From the NCBI GenBank assembly GCA_030690265.1, contig JAUYHA010000155.1:59270-123269 (forward strand): a DNA stretch of 64,000 nucleotides. The letters are read 5' to 3'. How positions within the stretch are numbered: position 1 is the stretch's first letter; each line of letters opens with the position of its first letter. Under the pieces are notes generated by a model. It did no database searches and was not told where the DNA came from. It was given only the letters and a program-made list of their open reading frames with translations. The position numbers and the translations under genes were made by a program. This document shows, one piece after another, positions 16,934 to 25,903 of the stretch. Origin of the DNA: Dehalococcoidales bacterium. GTDB lineage: Bacteria > Chloroflexota > Dehalococcoidia > Dehalococcoidales > UBA2162.

Positions 16934-17428
16934 ATGGCAGAAGCGGAAAGGGAAAAGCTAACCATAGCCGTCTTGAGCGGTGACCTGGAACGAGCTTTAG
17001 CCGCTTTTATGCTGGCTACTACCGGCGCCAGCATGGGAATGGAAGTCAGCATGTTCTTCACCTTCTGGGGGCTGAATATCATTAAGAAAAATGAAGGTGG
17101 CCTCAAAAGTAAAGGGCTGATGAGGAAGATGCTGAATCTTATCAACCGGGGCGGCTCCAAAAGATTAAAACTATCCAGGTTCCATATGTTCGGTCTGGGT
17201 ACCTGGATGATGAAGCGGCTGATGAAGGAGACCAATATGCCCTCCATTGACGATTTCATCACCATGGCTAAAGATATGGGTGTAGAGCTTATTGGCTGTA
17301 CCACTACCTGTGGGGTGATGGGCTTAGCTCCAGAAGAGGATACTTTCCGCAGTGAAGTTAATACCTTATCCGGCGCTGCCTATTTCTTGAACCAGGCACG
17401 CAAATCGAAGGTAACCCTTTTCATCTAA
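16934..17428 (+). CDS. DsrE2-like sulfur carrier protein
   Basis: A 164-residue DsrE/DsrF-superfamily protein of the DsrE2/peroxiredoxin-like branch. It opens TIAVLSGDLERALAAFMLATTGASMGMEVSMFFTFWGL, with a methionine-rich middle. The conserved cysteines are Cys122 and Cys126 in GCTTTCGVMG, one of which would carry a persulfide. DsrE2 proteins relay sulfur with TusA in sulfur-oxidising bacteria. The gene sits 23 bases after the zinc ribbon and 35 bases before tusA, reinforcing a sulfur-relay role for this operon. Confidence 0.88.
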   Translation: MAEAEREKLTIAVLSGDLERALAAFMLATTGASMGMEVSMFFTFWGLNIIKKNEGGLKSKGLMRKMLNLINRGGSKRLKLSRFHMFGLGTWMMKRLMKETNMPSIDDFITMAKDMGVELIGCTTTCGVMGLAPEEDTFRSEVNTLSGAAYFLNQARKSKVTLFI

Positions 17429-17463
17429 CAGGACATATACTAAGCTAAATCAGGGAGGAGAAG

Positions 17464-17697
17464 ATGAAATCAGACCAGAGTTTGGACTGTATGGGGCTGT
17501 ATTGCCCGATGCCCATAGTCAAAACCGCGGAGAAGATTAAGCAGCTAAAAACAGGAGAAATCCTGGAGGTACTGGCTGATGATAAAGGCATCAAGGAAGA
17601 TATGCCGGCCTGGTGCGAAGCCACCGGCCACGAGTTCCTGGGCATTGAAGAGCAAGGCGACGAAATCAAGGTATATGTGAAAAAGAGCCACGAGTAA
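17464..17697 (+). CDS. TusA/SirA-family sulfurtransferase
   Basis: A 77-residue protein with the family signature CMGLYCPMPIVKT near the N-terminus (Cys9, Cys14), where Cys14 in the CPMP motif is the persulfide carrier. ATG follows GGGAGGAG. It is the last gene of the desulfurase-like/IscU/zinc ribbon/DsrE operon. TusA proteins hand sulfur to tRNA thiolation, molybdenum cofactor or dissimilatory sulfur enzymes. Here the neighbours point to cluster assembly or general sulfur trafficking. Confidence 0.92.
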   Translation: MKSDQSLDCMGLYCPMPIVKTAEKIKQLKTGEILEVLADDKGIKEDMPAWCEATGHEFLGIEEQGDEIKVYVKKSHE

Positions 17698-17760
17698 AAA
17701 CTAGTATCTGACCTTGCGGTTTGACGAAGGTTAGCTACTTACCCGGGCGCCTTGCCTTAT

Positions 17761-17835
17761 TGGAGCGGAAGACGAGATTCGAACTCGCGACCTCCTCCTT
17801 GGCAAGGAGGCGTTCTACCGCTGAACTACTTCCGC
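17761..17835 (-). tRNA. tRNA-Gly (GCC)
   Basis: Minus-strand cloverleaf with acceptor stem GCGGAAG/CTTCCGC, anticodon loop CTTGCCAAG (anticodon GCC) and T-arm GGTTCGAATCTC-like stem-loop. The CCA end is encoded (17761-17763). Confidence 0.95.
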
Positions 17836-17858
17836 TCTTCATTATGCCCATTCTGGGC

Positions 17859-17934
<76 letters not shown>

Positions 17935-18032
17935 GCAAAAGTTATTGTAGTAATAAAATGAGGCTGGTGTCAATGGTATGCTGCATTCTGGATACCGATT
18001 TTCGTCGGTATGGTTGATAACTAAACAACCAT

Positions 18033-19586
18033 TTAAGGCTTACCCCGCCTACCCACTCCCTCTTCCTCGCCATCTTTTGACTTGCCCTTCGGCTGCTTTT
18101 CTTCTTCGGTTGCTGCCGATTCTTTTTCAATATCAGCATAGACCTCCCTGGGGTAGATTAGTCCATCTTCCATGCGAAGGTCACCCAGACGAATTTCCCT
18201 ACCGAGCAGGGAATCCAGGTCTGACATTTTCAATTGCTGCCCCTCTTCGTTTTCGATTTTAGCTTTGCTAATATCAGCCAGAATTTGCGAGCCGGCAACC
18301 TCAATGGTTACCGTCCCGGCGTCCTGGTCCAGCTTTACCAGCCTCCCGCTAATTTCAACCCTTGCGTTACCGTCATGTATTTTGGTGCTGGTCACTATAA
18401 AGACGCCATCCTTGACCATACCCTCAAGTTTAACCCTGGCAGACTCAGCCGGCAGACCGATATTTTTCGGAGCAATGATAGGAATTCCCCCCATATACCA
18501 GGTATTCCCGTCAGAACCAACGCCGCCAAAGACCCCCTCGATTTTGAGTTCGCCCCTTCCGTCGTCTTCGTGGAATTTAACCTTCGTGATAAATATCGTA
18601 TCGCCACGGCGTAAGCCTTCTATCTCCACCCCCTCCCCTATAGAGGGGACTTCCTCGTCTGTCCGAATATTACCGATTGTCACTCCGGAAATATTCCAGT
18701 TATTGTCTTCAATGCCCAGAAGAATGCCCTCCACTTTGAAATGGCTCTTTTCCAGTTCATCATCTGCTAGAGAAGGAGGACTGCTCAGGAAATCCTGGTT
18801 GGTATAGGCAACCTGGGCAACCAGATTTCCGCGGAGAGAAACCTCCGCTGCCTTTTTCAAGACTTCCTGAGTCTCAATTTGAGGAGTCCCAACAGCCCCT
18901 CCCGAAATCCCTCCTCCGGCCTGCCCGGGTAGTTCAGCCAGTACTTGTCCGAGGGTAACCTGTTGATAGATGGTTGATTGGGAAAGCTGACTGATTAAAG
19001 CTCTGGAGGTTTCCTCGTCAACATCCTGTATTTCTCTGATTGCAGCATCCATGTACCTGGCTACACTTTGAGGTATGGTTGAATTAACCGCCTTACCCTG
19101 CTTTGATAATGTGACCATTTCCTCAACTCTTTTTTCTGCCAATTCAAGATTTTTCTTAGCTCTTGCTTCCGGACTGACTGCTAAAACCAGCTGAACATTC
19201 TCCGTAAACGTCTTCACCGGATAAAGCGGTTCTCCGGGGAGACTGCTCTGAGCAGCCAGGACTGAGGTACCGCTGACAAGTATAATGCAGGCAATAATTG
19301 AGAGAATAAAAACCGGTCTACTAACCACAACCAGCGGCTTTAACCAGCCCCGAACACTGCCGCTTTTTCCCCGGGAAGACTTATCCATCTCCAGAGAGAG
19401 GTAGAGCCGGGAGCGGCTCTTGAACTCCGCAGAAGGAACCGCTCTTTGAGCCTGAACTTCAGCAGCTAATCCAAGAAATGCGTGCAGCTCGTCAGCTATC
19501 TCGGGATACTTTTCCAGGCATTCTTCCAAAGTAAGCTTGCCGGCCAGTATCCCGTCTATGCAACTGGTAACTATGGTCTCTTTCAT
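18033..19586 (-). CDS. Membrane anti-sigma-like protein (DUF5667/DUF5666)
   Basis: A 517-residue single-pass membrane protein. Residues 1-75 are a short helical cytoplasmic domain. A hydrophobic segment lies near 92-112 (VFILSIIACIILVSGTSVLA). Next comes the DUF5667 region beginning LPGEPLYPVKTFTENVQL, with coiled-coil character. The C-terminal half has repeated beta units of the DUF5666 type (KVEGILLGIEDNNWNISGVTIG, KLEGMVKDGVFIVTSTKI, RVEISGRLVKL). The tail is highly charged. Placement after an ECF sigma gene, with a 95-base overlap, makes it the likely anti-sigma or sensor partner. The signal sensed outside the membrane is unknown. Confidence 0.8.
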   Translation of the reverse strand: MKETIVTSCIDGILAGKLTLEECLEKYPEIADELHAFLGLAAEVQAQRAVPSAEFKSRSRLYLSLEMDKSSRGKSGSVRGWLKPLVVVSRPVFILSIIACIILVSGTSVLAAQSSLPGEPLYPVKTFTENVQLVLAVSPEARAKKNLELAEKRVEEMVTLSKQGKAVNSTIPQSVARYMDAAIREIQDVDEETSRALISQLSQSTIYQQVTLGQVLAELPGQAGGGISGGAVGTPQIETQEVLKKAAEVSLRGNLVAQVAYTNQDFLSSPPSLADDELEKSHFKVEGILLGIEDNNWNISGVTIGNIRTDEEVPSIGEGVEIEGLRRGDTIFITKVKFHEDDGRGELKIEGVFGGVGSDGNTWYMGGIPIIAPKNIGLPAESARVKLEGMVKDGVFIVTSTKIHDGNARVEISGRLVKLDQDAGTVTIEVAGSQILADISKAKIENEEGQQLKMSDLDSLLGREIRLGDLRMEDGLIYPREVYADIEKESAATEEEKQPKGKSKDGEEEGVGRRGKP

Positions 19587-20139
19587 AATCCTCTTCGTCT
19601 TGCGTTACAATACGCTTTAGTTCCTTCAAAGCCCGGTACTGAATTACTCTGACTGCCCCTTCCTTCTTATGTAATATTTTGGCAATCTCAGCATAACTGT
19701 AACCATCAATAAACCTCATTAGTATGACGGCGCGCTTATCTCCCTTCAGCTTTGAGACAGCATCTCTGATATACGCTTTATCCCAATTGCTTTCGCTGAC
19801 GGAAGCAGGATTATCTTTACCTTCAGCGTTGAGAGCTTCCGCATTCTTCAGGGGTACCAGCTTCTTCTTGCTCCTGAAATGGTCCATTACCAGATTACGG
19901 GCAATAGTTATCAACCAGGCTGAGAAAGGCGCCAGTGTCCTCTCATACTTATGGATAACATTCCATGCCCTGGCAAAAACCTCTTGAGTAATATCCTCAG
20001 CATCTGCCTGGTTCAGTACCCGGTAGTGGACATAGCGGTATACCCGCTCCATGTACCTGTCATAAAGGGCGGCAAAGGCAGTTTTTTCCCTTTTGCTCGC
20101 TCGGTAAATTAACGAGCTGTCCGGCTCTTGCTGATGCAT
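19492..20139 (-). CDS. ECF RNA polymerase sigma factor
   Basis: A 215-residue sigma-70-family factor of the extracytoplasmic type. Region 2 is FAALYDRYMERVYRYVHYRVLNQADAEDITQEVFARAW. Region 4 is LKGDKRAVILMRFIDGYSYAEIAKILHKKEGAVRVIQYRALKELK. Between them is the short linker typical of ECF factors. The C-terminus runs 95 bases into the anti-sigma-like gene in another frame, so either the tail is real and coupled or the active protein ends soon after region 4. No conserved ECF promoter motif could be proven upstream, but the palindrome at 20198 lies there. Confidence 0.92.
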   Translation of the reverse strand: MHQQEPDSSLIYRASKREKTAFAALYDRYMERVYRYVHYRVLNQADAEDITQEVFARAWNVIHKYERTLAPFSAWLITIARNLVMDHFRSKKKLVPLKNAEALNAEGKDNPASVSESNWDKAYIRDAVSKLKGDKRAVILMRFIDGYSYAEIAKILHKKEGAVRVIQYRALKELKRIVTQDEEDYERDHSYQLHRRDTGRQAYFGRMPGKVSRDS

Positions 20140-20197
20140 CTACAACCCAACACTGCGCTGCTAATTTTGAAAATTTTCCCCATTATTTCACCTCAGC

Positions 20198-20216
20198 AAG
20201 AATTTTACAAATTCTT
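20198..20216. promoter_or_regulatory. Perfect AT-rich palindrome upstream of sigma gene
   Basis: AAGAATTT-tac-AAATTCTT: 8-base perfect arms, 59 bases before the sigma factor start. Could be an operator or simply a cruciform-prone AT tract. Confidence 0.3.
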
Positions 20217-20310
20217 ACCTGCGATAGGCCGCAGAGCATCCATTCCTCATTAACATTTATAAGAACGGACTGAACCCGATTTTGTTACCACTTTGCCGCA
20301 CGGCTTCCCC

Positions 20311-20358
20311 CAAGTGTAATAGTATTGTAATATTTTTTCTCACTGTTTTATGACTTTT
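20311..20358 (+). promoter_or_regulatory. Shared stress-type promoter, copy 1 (CBS gene)
   Basis: AAGTGTAATAGTATTGTAAT, then TATGACTTTT. TTGTAA (20325-20330) and TATGAC (20349-20354) are 18 bases apart. This is the least conserved of the four copies (others at 27149, 31296, 31356). The CBS gene starts 57 bases downstream. Confidence 0.6.
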
Positions 20359-20411
20359 TTATTAATTACTTTGTAAAATATTCTCATTACACCGGAAGGA
20401 GGAAGCGAGCG

Positions 20412-20843
20412 ATGAAAGTCAGAGAGATAGGAATAAAAGAGATGCATTGCGCAGACCCGTCAACGAACCTGAGTGAGATTGCTTCCATGATGAAGCGGCA
20501 CAATGTGGGTGTAATCCCCGTGTGTGAGGGAAAGAAGCTGCTGGGCGTACTAACTGACCGGGACCTTGTGATTGGCAGTATGGCTGCTGATATGAACCCG
20601 AAGGAATGCTTAGCCAGAGAGTTTATGACTGCCAACCCAATCACGGTCACACCGGATACGGACATGGAAGAGGCAGCCAAGCTAATGGGGCAGGAGCAAA
20701 TACGCCGTTTACCGGTGGTGGAGGCAGGCGAACTTGTCGGGATGATATCTTTAGCAGATATCTCAATAGCACTACACAACAATAACTTGGTCGCCGAGAC
20801 ACTGCGCAGGATTTCTTCGCCTGCCCATGCAGTGGTAGCTTAA
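20412..20843 (+). CDS. Tandem CBS-domain protein (Hrp1-like)
   Basis: A 143-residue protein made of two CBS domains (about 1-60 and 75-135), a pair that forms a Bateman module binding adenine nucleotides. Motifs are DPSTNLSEIASMMKRHNVGVIPVCE with LLGVLTDRDLVIG, and TANPITVTPDTDMEEAAKLMGQEQIRRLPVVE with LVGMISLADI. No fused enzyme is present. Stand-alone proteins of this layout include mycobacterial Hrp1 of the dormancy regulon. It carries copy 1 of the promoter motif also found ahead of the GYD-prs-hsp20 and phosphoribosyltransferase genes. Confidence 0.92.
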   Translation: MKVREIGIKEMHCADPSTNLSEIASMMKRHNVGVIPVCEGKKLLGVLTDRDLVIGSMAADMNPKECLAREFMTANPITVTPDTDMEEAAKLMGQEQIRRLPVVEAGELVGMISLADISIALHNNNLVAETLRRISSPAHAVVA

Positions 20844-20871
20844 AACGGAAACCGGCACATCATTTATCATT

Positions 20872-20935
20872 GTCATTCCGGACTTGAGATGTCTTTGTGC
20901 CGTAACGCATTCTAGCGTGCAGGCACGGAATCCCA
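20872..20935. repeat. gtcattcc-type repeat with inserted 30-bp palindrome
   Basis: Starts gtcattccggacttg and ends ggaatcc, with a 30-base imperfect palindrome (20897-20926, GTGCC...ACGC...GCGT...GGCAC) in the middle. A 26/30 identical palindrome sits inside a different repeat at 11247. Confidence 0.55.
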
Positions 20936-20973
20936 GGGTGGGGTGGTGCGGGTGGGGACCAGGGGCGCAAAAC

Positions 20974-21001
20974 AAAAAGCCCAGCTTTTTAGCTGAGCTT
21001 T
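20974..21001 (-). terminator. Intrinsic terminator of tRNA-fMet copy 1
   Basis: Minus-strand stem AAGCTCAGC/GCTGGGCTT with a short A-rich loop followed by TTTTTGTTTTG, directly downstream of the minus-strand initiator tRNA. Confidence 0.75.
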
Positions 21002-21013
21002 GTTCTAATCCGC

Positions 21014-21088
21014 TGGTAGCGGGGGTTGGATTCGAACCAACGACCTCCGGGTTATGAGCCCGACGAGCTGCCACTGCTCTACCCCGCG
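21014..21088 (-). tRNA. Initiator tRNA-fMet (CAT), copy 1
   Basis: Cloverleaf with anticodon CAT in loop CTCATAA, three G:C pairs in the anticodon stem (GGG/CCC) and an unpaired C1-U72 at the acceptor end, the marks of an initiator. CCA is encoded (21014-21016). The 72-base body is identical to copy 2 at 23671 on the other strand. Confidence 0.93.
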
Positions 21089-21150
21089 CTGTAACCACAG
21101 TATAATCTTTGGCTGACCGGGGTGTCAAAGCCACCTTCCCTCGTCTACCT

Positions 21151-21377
21151 GTCATTGCGAGCGACTCGTTCCGACTTGCCTCGACTCGTTCCGATATGTC
21201 AGAGTGAACAAGCTCGGAGCAGGTTACCTGTAGCGAGGTTCGGTAACGAGTTATCGTCTTCAGGCCGAGTTCAGACTTCAGGCCGAGCCTTCAGTCCGAG
21301 GACCGAGGTCAGAGTGAAGGCGTGGCAATCTGTACAAATCTTTGAGATTGCTTCGTCGCTGCTCTCCTCGCAATGAC
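21151..21377. repeat. cattgcgag-type mosaic repeat (227 bp)
   Basis: Ends are gtcattgcgag and ctcgcaatgac. The interior is a patchwork of short modules (ctcgttccga twice, cttcaggccgag twice, cagagtgaa twice). Several recur in reverse complement in the copy at 63774. Together with tRNA-fMet copy 1 and the smaller repeat at 20872 this fills the 577 bases between the CBS and transketolase genes. Confidence 0.65.
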
Positions 21378-21420
21378 AAACGAAATCAACCAGATACAAA
21401 TAGAACCTTTCCCCGAAGTT

Positions 21421-23436
21421 TCAAGTTTTCCGCTCCGCCAAAAGCTGAAGGGCTTCAATGACGAGCCGTTGAGCCGTTAACCCCAGTCTCTCGTAGATTA
21501 CCTTGCCCGGAGCTGAAGCACCGAAGCGAGAGATGCCTATGGCCACTCCATCCAGGCCCACATAGTGCTCCCAGCCAATCGAGGATGCCGCCTCAATAGA
21601 AATACGAGTCCGAACCTTGGGGGGCAAAACTTCATCCTGGTATTCCCGTGGCTGAGCATCAAACAGCTCCCAGGAAGGCAGAGAAACAACCCGAGCCTTT
21701 ATCCCTTTATCTTGAAGCAGCTTCCCTGCCTCAAGGGCGATGTGGACTTCAGAGCCGGTGCCGATGATAATGATATCTGGTGCCGGCGATGCCTGCCACA
21801 GTATATAACCACCGCGGCGCAAACCGCTGGCTGGAGCCAGGGTCGAGCGGTCAAGTACCGGCATGTCCTGGCGGCTGAAGACCAGGGCGGTCGGACCATC
21901 ACGATTCTCCATAGCTACTTTCCATGCCTCTACAGTCTCAGTGGCATCGGCCGGACGGATAGTTACCAGGTCCGGCACGGTTCGCAGCCCCATAAGCTGC
22001 TCAATGGGCTGGTGAGTTGGGCCGTCCTCGCCCAGGCCAACCGAGTCATGGCTGAAGATGAAAATCACCCTTATTCCCATAAGCGCCGCCAGGCGCACCG
22101 GTGGTCGCATATAGTCATAGAAAACAAGGAAAGTTCCAGTGTAGGGTATAATGCCCCCGTGCAGAGCCATACCATTGGCAATAGCTCCCATAGCATGCTC
22201 GCGAATACCAAAATGCATGTTATGGTTGTAATCTGCCTCGAGTCCGTCAAAGCGTTCTGTCAGGGTGGTCTTGGTGGATGGAGCCAGGTCTGCCGAGCCT
22301 CCCGCAAAAGAATGTACCCTTTGGGCAATGGCATTCATTACCTGTCCGGAAGCGCTGCGGGTGGCAATCGGTTTGTTCGATTCTCTAAAAAGAGTATTTA
22401 ATTCATAGTCCCACCCGTTGGGCAGGTCTCCCCGCAAATCTTTCTCCAGTTGCTCGGCTTCCCGGGGGTAGGCTTTACGGTAGGCTTCAAGCCTGGCTTG
22501 CCACTGCCGCTGCCACTGGCTGCCCCGCTCCTCTGCCCAGCGCATATGAGCCAGCACCTCTGGAGGGACGGTAAAAGGCTCCTGGTAGTGCCATTTCAGG
22601 TTCTCCTTAGCCAGGCGTGTTTCTTCCTCACCCAGAGGTTCTCCATGTGTGGCGGCGGTTCCTCCTTTATTCGGGCTGCCATAACCGATAACCGTGCGGC
22701 AAACAATCAGGCTTGGACGGTGAGTTTCTGCCTGAGCTTTACGTATGGCTGAATCCACCGCGGACAGATTCATACCGTCGATAGGACCGATGACCTGCCA
22801 GCCGTAAGCCTGGAAACGCTGGGGGACATTTTCAGCGAAGGCGATGCTTGTCTTACCTTCGATAGAGATGCCGTTATCATCATAGAGGTAGATAAGCTTA
22901 CCCAGCTTGAGCGTACCGGCCAGGGAGGCCGCCTCTGAGGAAATCCCCTCCTGAATATCTCCGTCGGAGGCTATGGCATAGGTATGATGGTTGATTATCT
23001 CATGCTCGGGGCGGTTGTAGTGCTGAGCCAGCCACCTTTCGGCGATAGCCATGCCCACTCCGTTGGCAAAGCCCTGTCCCAGTGGTCCGGTGGTTGCCTC
23101 CGCTCCGGGGACAAGCCCGTATTCCGGATGACCCGGGGTTCTGCTTCCCCACTGGCGGAATAGTTTAATATCATTCAGGGTCAGATTATAGCCGGTGAGA
23201 AAAAGCAAAGCATAGAGCAGCATAGAGCCATGACCGGCGGAGAGGACAAAGCGGTCCCGGTCTGGCCATTTCGGGTCACCGGGACTGTGCTTGAGAAACC
23301 TGTCCCACAGGACATAAGCCATAGGAGCAGCTCCCATCGGCATGCCGGGATGGCCGGATTTTGCTTTCTCTATGGCATCCACCGCCAAGAAGCGGATGGT
23401 ATTAATACAGAGTTTATCTATCGGTTCTTCAGCCAT
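21421..23436 (-). CDS. tkt: Transketolase
   Basis: A 671-residue thiamine-diphosphate enzyme that moves two-carbon units between sugar phosphates in the non-oxidative pentose phosphate pathway. [19 protein letters not shown] opens the first domain. [19 protein letters not shown] carries the Mg/ThDP motif. [19 protein letters not shown] and [19 protein letters not shown] mark the pyrimidine domain. Length is normal. The gene stands alone between inverted copies of an initiator tRNA and supplies ribose phosphates that prs at 27641 would consume. Reading from ATG 23436 gives the family N-terminus. The ribosome site is weak. Confidence 0.96.
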   Translation of the reverse strand: MAEEPIDKLCINTIRFLAVDAIEKAKSGHPGMPMGAAPMAYVLWDRFLKHSPGDPKWPDRDRFVLSAGHGSMLLYALLFLTGYNLTLNDIKLFRQWGSRTPGHPEYGLVPGAEATTGPLGQGFANGVGMAIAERWLAQHYNRPEHEIINHHTYAIASDGDIQEGISSEAASLAGTLKLGKLIYLYDDNGISIEGKTSIAFAENVPQRFQAYGWQVIGPIDGMNLSAVDSAIRKAQAETHRPSLIVCRTVIGYGSPNKGGTAATHGEPLGEEETRLAKENLKWHYQEPFTVPPEVLAHMRWAEERGSQWQRQWQARLEAYRKAYPREAEQLEKDLRGDLPNGWDYELNTLFRESNKPIATRSASGQVMNAIAQRVHSFAGGSADLAPSTKTTLTERFDGLEADYNHNMHFGIREHAMGAIANGMALHGGIIPYTGTFLVFYDYMRPPVRLAALMGIRVIFIFSHDSVGLGEDGPTHQPIEQLMGLRTVPDLVTIRPADATETVEAWKVAMENRDGPTALVFSRQDMPVLDRSTLAPASGLRRGGYILWQASPAPDIIIIGTGSEVHIALEAGKLLQDKGIKARVVSLPSWELFDAQPREYQDEVLPPKVRTRISIEAASSIGWEHYVGLDGVAIGISRFGASAPGKVIYERLGLTAQRLVIEALQLLAERKT

Positions 23437-23630
23437 GTTCTCTGGGATACGGCACCTTTCCGGGGGCAGCGGAGGACTATTATTGCCCTGTCACTAATTT
23501 TAACATAGTCATTATATCAGCTTTATACCTATTGATGACAAGTATTCCAGCCAAATTGTCGAAATAATTTGGTACTTTCCCAAAATTTTTCTTCGAGACA
23601 TAACATTAGCAATGGCAAAAAGCAGATGCT

Positions 23631-23660
23631 TTGACACTATGGATGCTAAAAGGCTATAAT
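23631..23660 (+). promoter_or_regulatory. Consensus promoter of tRNA-fMet copy 2
   Basis: Perfect TTGACA (23631-23636), an 18-base spacer and a perfect TATAAT (23655-23660), ending 10 bases before the first tRNA base. Confidence 0.85.
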
Positions 23661-23670
23661 ATAATTACAG

Positions 23671-23742
23671 CGCGGGGTAGAGCAGTGGCAGCTCGTCGGG
23701 CTCATAACCCGGAGGTCGTTGGTTCGAATCCAACCCCCGCTA
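23671..23742 (+). tRNA. Initiator tRNA-fMet (CAT), copy 2
   Basis: The 72-base body is identical to copy 1 on the opposite strand 2.6 kb away. The flanks differ, and here the 3' end continues CTTT rather than CCA, so CCA must be added after transcription. The rest of the 506-base gap up to the histidine kinase shows no gene. Confidence 0.93.
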
Positions 23743-23942
23743 CTTTCTTTGAACTTTCGTTAAACCTTCGTCTACTTTTTGTGAACACCCCATTTTTTGA
23801 TGAATCGTTTATTAGCAGCTCTTTCATACTTACTTAATGGGACAGGGTAACTCCTAACCTCAGCTTATTATTGACAACTGTCCGTGACTAATTCATAGTA
23901 TTGGCTATAAGTCCACAGATAGTGGATGGCTATGACCAAAAG

Positions 23943-25814
23943 ATGAAGTTACTGAAAGAGAATCTGCTCCTTCAGTTCTCAGTTGTCAGCTTTATCGTGA
24001 TAGCTATCATCGCGGTGACTCTTGTTGTCTTCCTATCTAATATAGTTCAATCACACGCTGTTGATGCCCTTGCTGAAGAAGCCATAGCTGATTCCAAGGG
24101 TCGCCTTCTAGGAGCAATCACGCCTGCTGACCTTGAAATTCCGATGACCGGCGAGCGGTATGCAAAGTTCCATAAGTTCGTGCAGGATTCCATAGTCTCC
24201 GAACGAACCGCCCGGATAAAACTCTGGTCCAAAGATGGCACGGTAATCTATTCCAACGACCCCGAGTCAGTAGGGGAGAAATTTCCCGATAATGAAAACC
24301 TGCTGGCAGCACTGCGTGGCGATGTCGCTACGGAAATCAAGATACCTGAAGCCCCGGAGAACGAACGCGAGAGGTTTCTGGGTACCCTGATAGAAGTCTA
24401 TGCCCCCATAATTTTCTCAGATTCCACGGAGCCGCAGGGAGCCTTTGAAATTTACCAATATTACGAGCCTACAGCGCAATTGATAGCCAATCTGCAGCGT
24501 AGAGTTTTACTCTCGGCAATGGCAGGGTTTTTACTGCTATACGGATCACTGGTGGGTATTGTCTGGGGAGGGTGGAGGACCATTGTTCGGCGAAGTAAGG
24601 AGCGCGACCAGGCTGAGGAGGAAAAGGGAAAGATACAATTTCAACTTCGGGAATCACAAAAAATGGAAGCGGTAGGCCGGCTAGCAGGTGGAGTCGCTCA
24701 TGATTTCAATAATGTCCTGACGGCAATTACAGTTGGTAGTGAGATGCTACTTAGCGACCTTGGCAAAGACGACCCGAAACGCCAGGATGTCGAAGAGATA
24801 CAGAAAGCCGCCGAAAGAGCAACCTCACTGACACGTCAGCTTCTTACTTTTAGCCGCCGGCAGGTGGTGGAGCTAAGGGACCTAGATGTCAATTCCATCA
24901 TAAATGACATGGATAAGATGTTACGCCGTCTTATTGGTGAAAATATCCCACTGGAGACGATTCTTGAGCCGGAGCTTGATTCTATTAAGGCTGACAGGGG
25001 AAGCATTGAGCAGGTTATCATGAACATTGTAATAAATGCTAGTGACGCCATGTCTGGCGAAGGTAAAATCACAGTAAGAACTGAAAACGTAGCCCTGGGT
25101 GAGAAAGACGTTACCTTTATTACGGATGCGAAACCCGGGCAATTTGTTCGTCTTTCAATTATGGACACCGGTACCGGTATGAATAAGGTAACTATGGAAC
25201 ATATCTTCGAACCGTTTTTTACCACCAAGGCTAAGGGGCAGGGAACCGGCCTTGGGCTTTCTACTGTCTATGGCATTACCAAACAGTTTGACGGGTGGAT
25301 TAATGTATACAGTGAGCCAGGGAAAGGCTCGACGTTCAGGGTCTATCTTCCAGCCTTTTCCGGCGGTTCGGAAGATAAAAGAGAACTAGCTAAAGAGAAC
25401 GTTTCCTTACAGGAACTTCGTGGCAACGGACAACGAATTCTACTGGTAGAAGATGACAAGTCAATCCTCGCCATTGCTCAGCGTTTGCTTACTGAAAATG
25501 GATATCTTGTCTTTCCAGCAAAATCTGCAGAGGAGGCAATGACTATCTTTGACAGAGAGCATGGTAATTTCCAACTGGTTCTCAGTGATGTGGTTCTGCC
25601 CGGCAAGTCTGGAGTCGAACTGGCCAGCCAACTCCTCATTCTCCAACCTGAACTTCATATTATATTGAGTAGTGGCTATGCTGATGAGAAAGCTCAACTG
25701 ACTATTATACAAAAGAGGGGATACCCTTTCATACAAAAGCCTTATACCACTGACAAATTACTCCGCAGTGTAAAAGAGAATATGGCGCGAGTAGAAAAGG
25801 CAAACGGCAAGTAA
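23943..25814 (+). CDS. Hybrid sensor histidine kinase with C-terminal receiver
   Basis: Membrane sensor kinase. Counting from a TTG at 23901: TM1 is near 22-48, an extracellular domain runs about 50-200, TM2 is near 202-224, then a short coiled linker. The dimerisation helix has phospho-acceptor His267 (GGVAHDFNNVLTAI). The ATPase domain has an N-box INASDA at 379-383, MDTGTGM, and GTGLGLSTVYG. A receiver domain follows (510-637) with Asp563 and Lys613. A TTGACA-like promoter (23871) would place the TTG at the transcript start, so ATG 23943 is preferred, with modest confidence. A lone receiver follows at 25904, making a phosphorelay plausible. No DNA-binding output domain is nearby. Confidence 0.9.
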   Translation: MKLLKENLLLQFSVVSFIVIAIIAVTLVVFLSNIVQSHAVDALAEEAIADSKGRLLGAITPADLEIPMTGERYAKFHKFVQDSIVSERTARIKLWSKDGTVIYSNDPESVGEKFPDNENLLAALRGDVATEIKIPEAPENERERFLGTLIEVYAPIIFSDSTEPQGAFEIYQYYEPTAQLIANLQRRVLLSAMAGFLLLYGSLVGIVWGGWRTIVRRSKERDQAEEEKGKIQFQLRESQKMEAVGRLAGGVAHDFNNVLTAITVGSEMLLSDLGKDDPKRQDVEEIQKAAERATSLTRQLLTFSRRQVVELRDLDVNSIINDMDKMLRRLIGENIPLETILEPELDSIKADRGSIEQVIMNIVINASDAMSGEGKITVRTENVALGEKDVTFITDAKPGQFVRLSIMDTGTGMNKVTMEHIFEPFFTTKAKGQGTGLGLSTVYGITKQFDGWINVYSEPGKGSTFRVYLPAFSGGSEDKRELAKENVSLQELRGNGQRILLVEDDKSILAIAQRLLTENGYLVFPAKSAEEAMTIFDREHGNFQLVLSDVVLPGKSGVELASQLLILQPELHIILSSGYADEKAQLTIIQKRGYPFIQKPYTTDKLLRSVKENMARVEKANGK

Positions 25815-25903
25815 TCCTGAGCACAACTAATGAAGAAAGCTGTAGGTTAACGCTGTGGACGCTTTTAAAGAAAGAGGATAGAATCTCGGAGGAGGAAATC
25901 AGA

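Noticed and set aside
20772..21155. 127-residue reading frame containing AHNPEVVGSNPTPAT
   Set aside because: This peptide is the translation of the initiator tRNA gene and its flanks, a common false gene. The same peptide appears over the second tRNA copy at 23671.
21565..22401. 278-residue frame antisense to transketolase
   Set aside because: No family features. The plus-strand frame is a by-product of codon bias in tkt.
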